From positions 129,948 to 193,947 of the forward strand of contig DF239124.1 in assembly GCA_000507305.1 (NCBI GenBank): DNA of 64,000 nucleotides. Direction: 5' to 3'. This stretch comes from Breviolum minutum Mf 1.05b.01 (lineage: Eukaryota; Sar; Dinophyceae; Suessiales; Symbiodiniaceae). Below the pieces are notes generated by a model that saw only the letters and a program-made list of their open reading frames with translations, did no database searches and was not told the DNA's origin. Shown piece by piece: positions 42,514 to 53,557 of the stretch (position 1 is the stretch's first letter; every line of letters starts with the position of its first letter). Made by a program: the position numbers and the translations under genes.

Positions 42514-43359
42514 CAGCATCGCACAAACGAAGGCAGTGCACATGCGAGCATTCCAAGTACCATTCTTGAAGGAAAAGCTGAAAACATCCGGGCGGTAGTC
42601 TTTGTCAAGCATGAGGCGAACAGCGGCTGTTGTACGGGTCCAGTAGACGTTCAACTGGGCCTTCTGGTTGGCCATGTTGGTCTTCTTTGTGGTGAGATGT
42701 CCCTTCAAGTCATCAAAAGTCATCGTCTTGACTTCCTTGAGGCGTTGAAGGAAAACCCCTTTCATGACATCATCCTGCAAGGCCTCAACGCCTTCAACCT
42801 CCTCTTTCTTGGGCTTGCGGCTTCTCTTCTTGGGTTGAGGTTCAGGCTGATCAGGAGGTGCTGCACCATCAGCAGCATCCAAGGCACCTGGCTTGGATTT
42901 GGCTTTCGCCTTCGCTTTGGCTCTCTTAGGCTTGGGCTTCTCCTTCTCCTCCTCAGGTTCTCCTTTCTCATCACTCGTAGCACCAGGCTCCTTATCTTCC
43001 TTTACCTCCTCATCAGACTGGAACAACTTTCTCTTCGGAGTCTTCATGACAGCATCCTCATCCGCTTGGGCTTCCTCCTCCTGATCCTCTTTCGCTTCCT
43101 GCTGAGACCGTTTTGAGCTGGGCCTCTTTTTGGGAGTAGATTTCTTCTTAGGAGAGGCAGAGGCCTTGGCTTTCGCCTTGGCCTTCGCCTTGGACTTCCC
43201 CTGAGCCTTGGCTTTGGGAACCCTGGCAGATGGCCGTTTCATCACCTGCTCAGGATTTGGTGGGTCCTCCTTCCCCTGGTTCTTGGCTGCAAGCTGCTGC
43301 TGACGAGTGAGCACCTGGGCAGGAGATGGATGCGATGGTTTGGCAAGCGGTTGCCCCCC
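42514..43359 (-). CDS. Lys/Ala-rich, nuclear-type low-complexity protein, main exon
   Basis: After acceptor GACCAACAG|G it reads GQPLAKPSHPSPAQVLTRQQ. A long basic tract follows with alternating KAKAKAK blocks, KKKSTPKKRP and acidic DEEVKEDKE insertions, then PKRAKAKAKAKSKPG. A conserved-looking C-terminal part reads VMKGVFLQRLKEVKTMTFDD, then KAQLNVYWTRTTAAVRLMLD and SFSFKNGTWNARMCTAFVCA. Lys/Ala/Pro tracts of this kind occur in histone-H1-like and other chromatin proteins, and basic low-complexity tails are common in dinoflagellate genes. No specific function is claimed. Confidence 0.6.
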
Positions 43360-43543
43360 CTGTTGGTCAGTGAATTGGGGTGCGCAAGGTTGACTATGGA
43401 ATTGATTTATTTTCAGAGCAAAAGACCTTGTATGACCTTTTGAAATGAAAATCCCTGAAGGCATTTAAAAAGAGAGTATTCGACTTGATAGATAAAAACA
43501 ATTCAACCAACTTTTCTACATGGATGTTTTTCTTTTGACAAAC

Positions 43544-43729
43544 CCCTCGGCAGAACCTTCCGTGGCGGCAGATCCTCGGGTTCTTCCTCTTCCTTTTCGT
43601 CTTCAGGAACAACAGGCTTTTCAGGGGAAGCTTCCGCCAAGACGAAGTCTTCTTTTGGTGGCAACTCAATTTGGTCCGGTGGCGGTGCTAAAGGAAGAGT
43701 ATCTTGTACATCCAAACCACTTCCACTAC
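43544..43729 (-). CDS. Lys/Ala-rich protein gene, acidic exon
   Basis: Acceptor AAAGTTTCAG|G, reading SGSGLDVQDTLPLAPPPDQI, LPPKEDFVLAEASPEKPVVP and an EDEKEEEEPEDL tract, with donor GAGG|GTTTG. An acidic, disordered linker, probably belonging to the same gene as the exon at 42514. Confidence 0.5.
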
Positions 43730-44347
43730 CTGAAACTTTAAAGGGAACCAACTTTTCTCCGGCTGGAATTAAGAATTGGATGGAATTGGTCTTGGAGAAA
43801 CATTGGGGTTGACTTCTATCGGCATGTTTTTTGCAAAAAAGTTTGCGGTATATAGATTTGGGAAATGATATAGGTGTTCAAAAATACACCACTTATCTCA
43901 TTTCTAAAGATTGTGTTATACCCCTGGGCCTGGAGTGCCCAAAGAGCCAGAGCCAGTCTGAGCGGTCGCAAGATCAGTGGCATGCTTCCTTTGTCAGATG
44001 GCAAGTGGTTTTACCAAAGATGGGGCCCGGATAGAGAAAGCACATTTGTCAGTTACACCTTCTTCGTTGCCTTCAGAAAAAACCAAAACCATGCCTCATG
44101 ATAAGGTCAATAATCAGGAATAAAATACTACAGAAGCAAATCTCAATTTGGATTCGATGATTCGGATTGTTTCAAGCTGGCTTTGAGCCTGCACCCTGGA
44201 GGCCTAATCTCCTAATCATTTTCATTCGCCCCCAAATAGCCCAAACCAATTGTTTATACTGTATCATGTATCTTTAAGTTTTAGAGTATTTGGAAATATA
44301 GCATCTCAAGTATTCTATGTGGACAAGATAGGTACAAAATGATCAAA

Positions 44348-44452
44348 CATCTTGAGGTGTCTGAACACCGAAGCGGCCAAGGAACTCCGCCATTGCCGCC
44401 TTCTTTTCTGCAATTTTTTTCCTCAACTCCAAGATCGCTGACTTGCAAGTAC
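44348..44452 (-). CDS. Helical exon
   Basis: Acceptor AACACCAAG|G. The best frame reads TCKSAILELRKKIAEKKAAM and AEFLGRFGVQTPQ, a clear amphipathic helix. Likely the same gene as its neighbours. Confidence 0.5.
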
Positions 44453-44577
44453 CTTGGTGTTGAAACTACTTGGGAGTAAAGCGGGTCTTTACTGTACGGT
44501 ACAGTCATGATATTGTTCTTCAACCCATGGAGGAAACTACATACAAACCAAACAAAAGAATAGAATCAAACTACAAA

Positions 44578-44956
44578 TCGAGTAGCAGTGTTCAGTAGTC
44601 TTCTGGCAAATCGCGCATTTTGCAGCCGGGTCAGGAGTAAATGTTGATCCTAGATAAGGATTGGTAGAACCGGGCTCCTCAGATTGGGATGTAACGACAG
44701 CATCACCCGTAGAGCCACTAGATCCACTACGACCCTCCGCCACCACTGGTTCCCCAGAAGTCGCAACATTTCCGGTCGAAGGGGCTGGGCGGGGTGTCGG
44801 GACAGAAGCACTAGGTGCAGGAGCCTGGGAGTTCAACCACTCCTGGAAAGCCCTGTAGTCTTGCTGGGTTTGGGCATCCTCATGTGCACCCCCTTCATCC
44901 ACAAATTCTGCCGGGGAGAAGGTGGCATATTTGGACATGTACTCTTCAATAGTTTC
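44578..44956 (-). CDS. Ser/Pro/Thr-rich exon
   Basis: Acceptor CTGCCGTAG|G reads ETIEEYMSKYATFSPAEFVD, then QQDYRAFQEWLNSQAPAPSA, a disordered Ser/Thr/Pro/Gly linker, and PDPAAKCAICQKTTEHC near the end, with a few cysteines. The donor is undefined. Confidence 0.5.
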
Positions 44957-44969
44957 CTACGGCAGGGAT

Positions 44970-45050
44970 AGTTGGCAAGTCTTCCATACCATTCTTTAAT
45001 GCAAGAGTTAACTATCCCCCATTCCGATTCATCAACATTTCCTACAGACC
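44970..45050 (-). CDS. Small candidate exon
   Basis: Acceptor TTGGTCTGTAG|G then GNVDESEWGIVNSCIKEWYG. Protein-like, but its phase with the next exon is not settled. Confidence 0.35.
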
Positions 45051-45086
45051 AAAGAAAATAGTTTTGTGGAAAATGCATGGCAAAAA

Positions 45087-45206
45087 TCAAAAGTCCTTCA
45101 AATCAGGATCCAATGCCAGCACAAGCTCATGGAAATTGATGTCCTCCAGGGTGAAGAATTTACAGGGGATATACATTTCTGGGAGATGTGCGAATAACAT
45201 CCAAAC
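45087..45206 (-). CDS. Small candidate exon
   Basis: Acceptor CACATCTCCCAG. It reads EMYIPCKFFTLEDINFHELV and LALDPDLKDF before a stop or donor. Protein-like; same strand and spacing as its neighbours. Confidence 0.35.
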   Translation of the reverse strand, partial: VWMLFAHLPEMYIPCKFFTLEDINFHELVLALDPDLKDF

Positions 45207-45405
45207 CAAAAGTATCTTAGATATCTTAGCCTACAAGGTTCTATTTAATTGCTAGGGGCAAAGTCTTTGCTAGCCCTCTGGGCCCTGTGTGAGATTACAA
45301 CACTGGGTAAACTTTGGCACTATTTGATGTCATTGACCCGCCATTTTGTTTCCTAGTTCCAAACTCTTACAACATGTACTGTATGATTTTTTTGAACAAA
45401 CACGC

Positions 45406-45764
45406 CTTAGTCACCTCCTTCCTTTGGACTCTTCGCTTTACAAATCCCAAAAGCTTCTTGACTTCAACCGCTGATGTGTAGATGATCTTCTCCTCCAATG
45501 GAATTCCATTCTTTTGATGTAAGATGCTGATCTCATTTTGAAGGGGTTCCAAGTAAGGAAGTTTCCAACTGGCCGTTGTCCGAAGACGTTGAAGGCATGG
45601 AAGAAGGACCATCGCATTCATAGTGCAATTAGCCCGGTTAGGCTCACACCACTTTTGGGTTGATGGGAAGACATGTATCCTACGATGAGCGCGAACCCGG
45701 TCCCTCACCACAGAAATCTTATCCCACTCAAGCCCCAGGCCATCCACGTCCATGGCCGAACAAC
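45406..45764 (-). CDS. Folded-domain exon of an unrecognised family
   Basis: Acceptor TTCCCCCATAG|G, probable GC donor GTGACTAAG|GCG. It reads GCSAMDVDGLGLEWDKISVV, RDRVRAHRRIHVFPSTQKWC, NCTMNAMVLLPCLQRLRTTA, WKLPYLEPLQNEISILHQ and YTSAVEVKKLLGFVKRRVQR. It is a compact, ordered domain of about 120 residues, helical at the end, with several conserved-looking Trp, Cys and Arg. I think it belongs to a repeated dinoflagellate family but have no function to offer. It is likely upstream in the gene that ends at 42128. Confidence 0.55.
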
Positions 45765-46419
45765 CTATGGGGGAAAACTGAAAATCACCGTACCTTGTGA
45801 GTCTCAAAATGCTGCAGGGACATGTTAGACCCAACCCTGAGCATGGAGGGTTGAAGCTGAAACCTGTCTTTTGTTACCCCCCAAAAACTCCCGAAAACCT
45901 AGGTTGGTGCCAGCTAGCTTTCACCATCTTTCACCGTCCTGCTCGGCACATCTCCGAAAAAATGAGTGTCCGGACGGTTCTTGGTGCTGTCTCCAAGATG
46001 TAGAGTTTCAACCCAAACGACCACCCATCATTGCGGTGCGGTGCGAAACGGAGAGGTAGGGTCTTGGAAATAAACATCATCAGGTGAACCACAATTTGGT
46101 GGCATTAACCAAATAAGAAAATTACCAGTTCATGATTTATGACACACCTGATTGTAACAGGGCACAGCTTCAAATGGTACCCCCTGTGGATTGGTTCCTT
46201 TTAGTTCATGGTACCTATCCTGAATTGATGGGTTTAAGTTCAATGGGCACTGAATGCTTCTCTCGAGCAGGAATCTCAGGGGTGTCTCTTTATGAAAAGA
46301 ACATTAAACAACAGGGATTATATGAGGTTCAGTTGTTCTTATGACGTTTCATGTTTGAATCTGTCAATCCCATGAAAATATCTTTCAAGTATTCAATAAA
46401 ATGACTGAAAATCAATGAT

Positions 46420-46690
46420 TTGGGAAAAACCCGGTTTTTTTACCAAAACCCGATTATTTTCTGAAACTCACTGAAAACCAGGTTATTGAATTTCAACCTG
46501 AAAAAAAGTAGGTATAAGACGCCAAAGGTAGATAAATATAATATTAATATATAAATACATATCTATATTGCATTATATTGTCAAATACTATGTGGTATTT
46601 TACCATGATTTCAAATTTCAAAACATAGTATAATAATACTAAATTATATCATGAGATATGACAAATACAATACAGGATAAGAGAATTATG
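46420..46690. other. AT-rich tract with AAACCCGGTTTT-type repeats
   Basis: No gene. Degenerate ACCCGG/CCAGGTT units near 46430-46500 are followed by very AT-rich sequence. Similar units occur at 26640-26700 and 34610-34780. Confidence 0.5.
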
Positions 46691-46807
46691 CATCGTAGTG
46701 GATGCAGTTGGGTTCAATTCTGCTACATCGGTCAGCATGCGAATGGACCAGATGTGTGTTCGAGTTCTTAACTCAATTTGACCTGTGGCATCGTCCATAC
46801 TACGGCC

Positions 46808-47113
46808 TTACAAAGAAAATCGAAGCAGGGCACGGCAAAACTCTCTTTCCTCAGCAGGTTCCTGTGGAGGGCCCTGCGTTCCCGTGCTGCCTGCGCTGCC
46901 TGTCGCAGTCGAAAAATCCGGACCTGCGCTACTCGACGCAGCCACATCACTTGCCTGACGGACTGGCCGACTGTTGACTGACCGACGGTTGTCTGCCAGC
47001 CAACGGTCTACCACATGTTGACCAAGGACACGTGCATACTGATTCCTTTGCGTTTCGGCTTGAAGGGCCAACACAATCCGCTCTGACTGAGCTCCATCAG
47101 AACTCAACCTTAG
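46808..47113 (-). CDS. Exon of an unrecognised protein
   Basis: After GATCATTCAG it reads RLSSDGAQSERIVLALQAET, QRNQYARVLGQHVVDRWLAD, then a Ser/Thr/Gly/Pro linker and EEREFCRALLRFSL with a stop. GC-rich compared with flanks. Likely coding; the gene is unknown. Confidence 0.45.
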   Translation of the reverse strand, partial: LRLSSDGAQSERIVLALQAETQRNQYARVLGQHVVDRWLADNRRSVNSRPVRQASDVAASSSAGPDFSTATGSAGSTGTQGPPQEPAEEREFCRALLRFSL

Positions 47114-47484
47114 CTGAATGATCCAATGATCCCAAACCATCCCAAAACCAAATTTTGGACATCATCTTCACAAAGTTCCGTTTCCAAGGCTATATTTGGG
47201 AATAAAGGAAGCCTTCGCGCATCTTGGCTCTACAGAGCTTTGTCTGCCCAAAACATGCCGTCCTCGTAGTTTCTAAATTAGCATGCCAAGGATCGTCACC
47301 GAGATGCACTCCGCACTTGGGAAAAAAAAAACAGTGAAAAGCCACACACCGAAATCCAAAATGCCAAGACCGAATCTACTCCAATGTCGGTTTTTCAGGT
47401 TTTTCCACAAGGTAAGCCTCATACATTTGCACCTCAAAGCAAAAGGCAATAAAGGCCAGCGCCCAGCTAATGATTTGATGGTTC

Positions 47485-47682
47485 CTATTTCAACATAAGC
47501 TTGCCTGTGTTCCGAAGTCCCTCACATCTCCCCGTGAGTCCCAGCAACTTCTGCAACATCTCCTGTACGAACTCGGCAACTCCCACGACTATCCATTCAA
47601 TTACCGGAAAAAAAAAACCTCCGGCCCTCAGGTGGAATCCAACATGGCAATGGAATATCCACCATGGACCATGTATTTCCGG
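47485..47682 (-). CDS. Multicopper oxidase, C-terminal copper-site exon
   Basis: Acceptor TTGTTCCAG, then PEIHGPWWIFHCHVGFHLRA and GG. HCHVGFHLRAG matches the C-terminal H-C-H-x3-H-x3-A/G signature of multicopper oxidases: the His residues bind type 2/3 copper, and the Cys links to the type 1 site. The expected axial Met/Leu position is Gly here. The remainder (VIEWIVVGVAEFVQEMLQKL) is C-terminal tail or partly intron. The three upstream cupredoxin segments are not found; they should be at higher coordinates, where the CTA microsatellite and the N run lie. An orphan exon or a gapped gene. Confidence 0.6.
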   Translation of the reverse strand, partial: PEIHGPWWIFHCHVGFHLRAGGFFFPVIEWIVVGVAEFVQEMLQKLLGLTGRCEGLRNTGKLMLK

Positions 47683-47964
47683 CTGGAACAAGCGGAGTTC
47701 TATTGCTATGCTGGACTACTGACCAAATGGCATAACTAAATCTTTGAAGCCCCGGACATACTATGTTGCAATCAAATATACACTGTACACATGATATGTG
47801 TGCAGGTCATTGTAGTTCAGCTCCTACTTAACGTAGTATTGTGCAAGACATCCAAGCTGGCTCTTTACTTTGCAGCCTTCCAAAAAAAAGGGTCGAAAAA
47901 GTTCAATCACCAAAGAAACCTCCTTTGCGATACGGAACTAAATGTTTTTCGTCATCGCATGTTT

Positions 47965-47965
<1 letters not shown>

Positions 47966-48023
<58 letters not shown>

Positions 48024-48572
48024 CTACTACTCCTACTACTCCTACTACTCCTACTACTCCTACTACTCCTACTACTCCTNNNNNNNNNNNNNNNNNNNNN
48101 NNNNNNNNNNNNNNNNNNNNNNNNNNNNNNNNNNNNNNNNNNNNNNNNNNNNNNNNNNNNNNNNNNNNNNNNNNNNNNNNNNNNNNNNNNNNNNNNNNNN
48201 NNNNNNNNNNNNNNNNNNNNNNNNNNNNNNNNNNNNNNNNNNNNNNNNNNNNNNNNNNNNNNNNNNNNNNNNNNNNNNNNNNNNNNNNNNNNNNNNNNNN
48301 NNNNNNNNNNNNNNNNNNNNNNNNNNNNNNNNNNNNNNNNNNNNNNNNNNNNNNNNNNNNNNNNNNNNNNNNNNNNNNNNNNNNNNNNNNNNNNNNNNNN
48401 NNNNNNNNNNNNNNNNNNNNNNNNNNNNNCTACTCCTCCTACTCCTCCTACTCCTCCTACTCCTCCTACTCCTCCTCCTACTACTACTACCACTCCTACT
48501 ACTTCTCCTACTACAGTACTTCTCCTACTACTACTCCTACTACTACTCCTACTCCTACTCCTTCAACTACTC

Positions 48573-48605
<33 letters not shown>

Positions 48606-48757
48606 CTACTACTACTGCTACTACTACTGCTACTACTCCTACTCCTACTGCTACTACTACTCCTACTACTCCTACTCTTACTCCTACTCCTACTCCTACT
48701 ACTCCTACTCTTACTCCTACTCCAACTCCTACTCCTACTAGTACTTTATCTACTACC
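47966..48757. repeat. Large CTA/CTC microsatellite with an assembly gap
   Basis: (CTA)n and (CTACTC)n arrays flank a 350-base N run (48080-48429). Poly-Leu, poly-Thr, poly-Tyr and poly-Ser frames here are artefacts. Confidence 0.95.
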
Positions 48758-48998
48758 CTTCATTGTTCTGGGTGGAGTTCCATCCATTTCACTTTTCAAC
48801 ATTTGATCCATCTCAGCTGTTCCCTTCTCACCATCTCTGCTGTCCTTGATATTGTTCTTAATTCTCTTTCTCCTCACCTTTCTCGGACGCGCAGGTGCCA
48901 GCTGTGCTTCCTGTTCTGTCACCACGTGATGACAGAAGGAGCATGCTGAGCCCTTCATGCATCCCTCGGGCGGTTGGCTGATGGGGCCAGGGTGCTTA
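48746..48998 (-). CDS. CCCH-like zinc-finger protein, terminal exon
   Basis: Acceptor ATCCAAGTAG. It reads KHPGPISQPPEGCMKGSACS, FCHHVVTEQEAQLAPARPRK and VRRKRIKNNIKDSRDGEKGT, stop after MKGSR, directly beside the microsatellite. C-x5-C-x2-C-H matches the second part of a C-x-C-x-C-H finger; the first Cys would be in the previous exon. A basic tail follows. Such single-finger proteins followed by R/K-rich tails are numerous in dinoflagellates, where CCCH fingers usually bind RNA (inference). The stop lies inside the start of the repeat, so repeat expansion could alter the C-terminus. Confidence 0.5.
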
Positions 48999-50394
48999 CT
49001 ACTTGGATAATCTGTGAAATTTGCAAGTGGCACACTATTCAGATATCCATTTTACATTTTGTAGCTCTACTCTGTACCTCAGAAGTCATCCATGTTTTTC
49101 AATTTCAATATTCCCTTCTATCTAGCAGTTCCTGCGCATGCCATTAGACCACTTTCAACATCGCACCCTGTGACACCATACAAACTTCAACCCCCGCCTG
49201 GCTCGACATGAAAAACAAACACCTGGCGCATGCAAATACGTGCTTCAACAGGACCTTGATGTGACCAAAACTCATCAGTGACATATATTTTCAGGATGAA
49301 ATGACACCTTGGACCCTCAAAAACGAAGGTTTACTCAATGTTCTCATCACCAAAGTTGGGGGAATGCCATGAAAGTTTCAGTCAAAGTCCTGAAATTAGC
49401 TGCTAGCAAATAACATTGAGAGGATTCTCCACCCCTTGGACGACCCTTTTGGTTCCAGCTAGAACTTGAAAATGTCCCCTTACCAAACCATCTTCAAAAA
49501 ACATTTTTGGGGTTGTAGCCATTCGTTTTGCAAAGGGGTGCTGCAGCCCGACCCTGCAAGATAGACAATGATAGACATTTTGGCAGCAAAAGTGAAGAGG
49601 GGTAAAATTCATGTCAATTCTTCCATAATTCTTTGGTTCTCGTTCAAATCCAGGACACTGATTGCACGGCATTTTGGAATAGCCCGGCAAAGATTGAAAC
49701 GATACCTCAAATGGGGTGAATATTGACAAAAGCACGTTGAACACATCTGCAACTTCTCATCTGAAGAGAAAAAAGGAAAAAGAGTCTCTGGGCAAAAGGC
49801 TCATCTCAAGATCAACGATCAGCAGTGATCAAGAGATATCAACAAGGAAATAAGATGTATTGAGATGTATTGAGTAGATACTAAGACGATATAATGTAGT
49901 CAAGCTGCTTCGGACTCCGACTCGGACGGCGACTCTTTTGCCATAGCGATTGAGGGAAAGGCAACGTAGTCGTGCCGGTTCGGCCTTGAGAACCTGGGCT
50001 TTCAGTCTCAAGTCAATGACCTTTTTACAGGAGGAAAACCACTTCAGAGGTTCAAGCAGTTGATAGATTTGTCTAAGAAATGACCAGAACTAATAGAAAA
50101 AAATCTCAAAAAGCTTGTCATCCCACCTTTTCCGGACTCTCCGGACTTGAAAAATAAATCGCTTTGGTTCTTTTTTTGCTTGTGCCTCGATTGATGCATT
50201 TGGGGCCCAAAATTCCAAAAGAAAAGGTTGCAAGTCCATGAAGCTGCCACATTTCTACACATGTCGTCCATCAACTTTTTATTGGCTTACATCGTAGCAT
50301 GATCCTGCCAGGGGGAAAAAGCACTCTAAATAATATATTATGTGTATATGTTTTTCATCACAGAATCCAAAACTCCTATCAATTTAGAGTTTCC

Positions 50395-50520
50395 CATTCT
50401 TCAAGGGCATGTTCTGTTCCATTTGTGAGCACAATTGGAACGCCCCACTTTGAAATTGGCCAATCATGGTAAGCCCCTACTGTGAATCCAACCTCATCTG
50501 AAAAAAGATGCAAGTATAGC
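50395..50520 (-). CDS. Weak candidate exon
   Basis: The acceptor TTTTTTCAG precedes sequence reading EVGFTVGAYHDWPISKWGVP and IVLTNGTEHALEEW. Protein-like, but no family recognised. Confidence 0.3.
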
Positions 50521-50880
50521 AGTCGGATTCTAATCCACTGAAGCTGGGTCAGCAAGGCTAGGAACTTACTAAGCACTCACCTCCAAAAAGGCCAAGTGAA
50601 GCCAGCACATGCAAAGAAAGATAGCAGCAACTTTAAAAAAGTTGTGCATTCCAAAAAAGCAACGGCCTGTACCAACTTTCTTACCTAATCATGCTTGCCC
50701 AGAAGGTTTGCTGATATACCCTCCATGATGCTTAGCCCCCTCGAGTTAATGTACTGTGCCCCTCCCCCACTTAATAAACACGACCTCCGACAAGCCTGTT
50801 ACCCCAGACCTGGTATCCTAATCTCATCCAGAAGGTTCAGAAGGCATCCCCCCCAAAGCTCATAGTTCATTAATCAATTA

Positions 50881-50882
50881 TG

Positions 50883-50921
<39 letters not shown>

Positions 50922-50987
50922 CATCCATCCATCCATCCATCCATCCATCCATCCATCCATCCATCCATCCATCCATCCATCCATCAG

Positions 50988-51044
<57 letters not shown>

Positions 51045-51060
51045 TCAATCAATCAATCCC
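50881..51060. repeat. Compound (ATCA)n-(ATCC)n-(ATCA)n microsatellite
   Basis: An ATCA run, then about 15 ATCC units, then an ATCA run again, with a single-base A insertion near 51044. All tetranucleotide. Confidence 0.95.
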
Positions 51061-51395
51061 CCCAATTCAAAAAAATCCTTTTGCGGGAGGGTATATCACT
51101 TTCTATGTTAGTAACAGGGATGAAATTTCAGATCCATAATCTTTTCATGTACTAGTAACATTAAGTATAGGATTATAGTTGTGCAAAGGCCCAGACGTTT
51201 TGGGAGCGGTTGTACTACTTCAGGCTTGGAAAAAACCCATCTGGAGGGTGGTATTAATTCAGTCCTCACATATGACTTGAGTTGACACAAGTTATGCTTG
51301 CAAAATGATGCCACGAATCTCGTTGTATCTCGTCAAATGCCAAGGATTACATGGGATTACTACTATCATCTACTATCAACACTAAATCAACCCTT

Positions 51396-51503
51396 CAAAA
51401 CTCATCAAATCTCATCAAACTTTCACCTCCTGTGTAAAATAAACCTGCTTTCTCATCTTTCTCTGAAGGCGGAACCTCCACATTTTCCAACCGCTCAAAA
51501 ATT
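51396..51503 (-). CDS. Candidate terminal exon
   Basis: Reads IFERLENVEVPPSEKDEKAG, LFYTGGESLMRFDEF and a stop. Protein-like; the edges are undefined. Confidence 0.3.
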
Positions 51504-53225
51504 CAGCTGGGCGGCGTCAAAAACACACACTTAAACACACACCACTCGTTCGGAAGGAAGTTTAAAAAGGGCCGCCCGGTATAGCAACTTGGCTTGACAA
51601 AACCAAGGTATGAAAAACCATGGAAGTAGCAAAGTGCTTGAGCCAAAAGCGGCAGGCGGACGCAACAAAACACGTGCGCAACAAAAACACTCTGATCTTT
51701 TCGCATCTGCCAAGGACCAAAAACGGCAATTAAGTAAGAGGGTGGAAGTAGGATATATTTGTCGGAAGAACTCCTGCACCAGTTCATAGCAAATTAATAG
51801 CTTCAGCTGATCATAGTCAAAGTTTGTCCCACCATTTGTACAGTTCGTAGTACGCTTTGCACATACCAAGTCTGTTTGCCGAATTTCTGAAACATCGTAT
51901 GTCGCTCACCTTGTCGCCACTGCCCCACAACTTGAGTGTTCATTGAGATCATGGGAGATCTACTGAACCATTCTGCAGCATACAAAGGCTTTTTTTTTTC
52001 CAAGTGCAGACTGAGAAGTCTGAGCACCAAATCTCAGCCAGTAGGGACCAACAGCAGGTAAACACAGGTAAAACGTAATAAGTCGAGCAAATTGTGTGTT
52101 GAGCGGGGCGTTAAAATTCACTACGGAACTGTACATCCGGCACATACAGTGCTACGATGTCCATTGAATGATTAAATCAGGAAATTCGTATAGCACTCAG
52201 CGGGCAATCATGCAAACATTGATTTAACAGCGCTTAGAGGGAACTAGCACAAGGACTGTATGGCAAATAATTTTTCAGCAACAACTTTGCATCCTGCCGG
52301 ATGCGCATTCGGTGACGACAATTCGGTGACGAAACATTCGATGATGAAGGGGCCAAGGGATAGCAATATATGTAGAACTACAAAGGCTACAAAGGTGAAC
52401 TTTGCCAAGACCCACAGAAGAAATGGGTAGCATAAATAAATACTATTTCCTCTCTTACCAACATCACTGCAGAAAATTGCAAACGCAACTGAACCTTGCC
52501 TTTGTGCTTCCCATGTTCCACTCGTTGCCTATTGTTTGAGATTTTCTGTAATCACCGAAAAACCGTTTTTGATGTTGAAAATTCATTTCTGCACAGTCGC
52601 TCTCTTCGCCTGATAGCACCTTCGAAAAAAAAAACAGCTGCAAATTCGGAGTTCGACTTCTGTGGGAAAACACCCGCCTTTCCCTTTAACAAATGGGGGG
52701 ATAACTTCAAAAAGTTTCGGTTTTTCTATGTTTTTTCTCAGCTGCACCGAAACCGCAATTCCCAGGGTCCCCACTTTTTTCAGCGGTTCCGGGTCCCCGC
52801 CTGAGCTTCATCTCTGCCGGTTGCCGAGAAGGCCTTCCCGGTGTGAAGGTGGCGTGAAGGGGTGGTTGGACATCCCAACGATGAAGCACTGGCGCCAGTG
52901 ATGATAAGGACTCATAATAGTTTATGACTTGCCAGTTGGTGAATGGAAAGAAAGAATATGTAATATGTATGAATATATGTCATCTTCCCTACTGAAGTAG
53001 GCAAAGACGGGAAAGACGGGGCCGCCATGCCTCTGAAAAACGACCACGCTGCGAAAAAAAAAACACCTCACCCTGACGTACGAGTACTAGAGGCTGATTG
53101 AAGTTCTTTGTTGGGAAGTAAATTAGGCTGGGTAAACGGGAAAACTTTTGCTCGCTCCTAATTCAGGATTGGGAAATAGGAAATACGCCATCCCCAGCTC
53201 TTCAAATCATTGCATAGTGTCGAAG

Positions 53226-53512
53226 TCAGAGGGAGATACCTGTTCCCCAGCTAAGCCATGCAACCAACCGTGCAGGAACATCGGATGAACATGTCTCCTG
53301 TTGTGCGAATGAACCGCTAGAGTTGAACAAGAGTGACAACGTTCCCAGTGAGACATAGTGAGACCACAAAGTGTCACCCAGCCTCAGCCATGCCCGCTGC
53401 AAATCTTCTGAAGCTTGCTGAGTGCCAGGTAGAACAGGATTGAATGGTATTGAATGCACCAAGATTTCCATGTCGCATCGATCATGGATCATCTGAAATT
53501 TCTTGCTTCTAC
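53226..53512 (-). CDS. Weak candidate exon
   Basis: An open stretch reading MIHDRCDMEILVHSIPFNPV and SEDLQRAWLRLGDTLWSHYV. It starts at a 22-bp tandem duplication. No family recognised. Confidence 0.25.
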
Positions 53513-53513
53513 A

Positions 53514-53557
53514 GGCTCTATTCAACCGTCCGACCGGCTCTATTCAACCGTCCGACC
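53514..53557. repeat. 22-bp tandem duplication
   Basis: GGCTCTATTCAACCGTCCGA plus CC is repeated exactly twice, head to tail. Confidence 0.9.

Larger units (their letters stand above)
49050..53200. other. Gene-poor tract
   Basis: Mostly unremarkable sequence with one compound microsatellite and weak exon candidates at 50395 and 51396. A 113-codon minus frame at 49403-49744 has no motif or splice support. Confidence 0.4.

Noticed and set aside
47791..48949. Reading frames of over 300 codons on both strands
   Set aside because: They cross a CTA microsatellite and a 350-base N run and consist of repeated Tyr, Leu, Thr or Ser.
50880..51155. Frame of Ile-Asn-Gln-Ser and His-Pro-Ser-Ile repeats
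   Set aside because: Direct translation of the ATCA/ATCC microsatellite.
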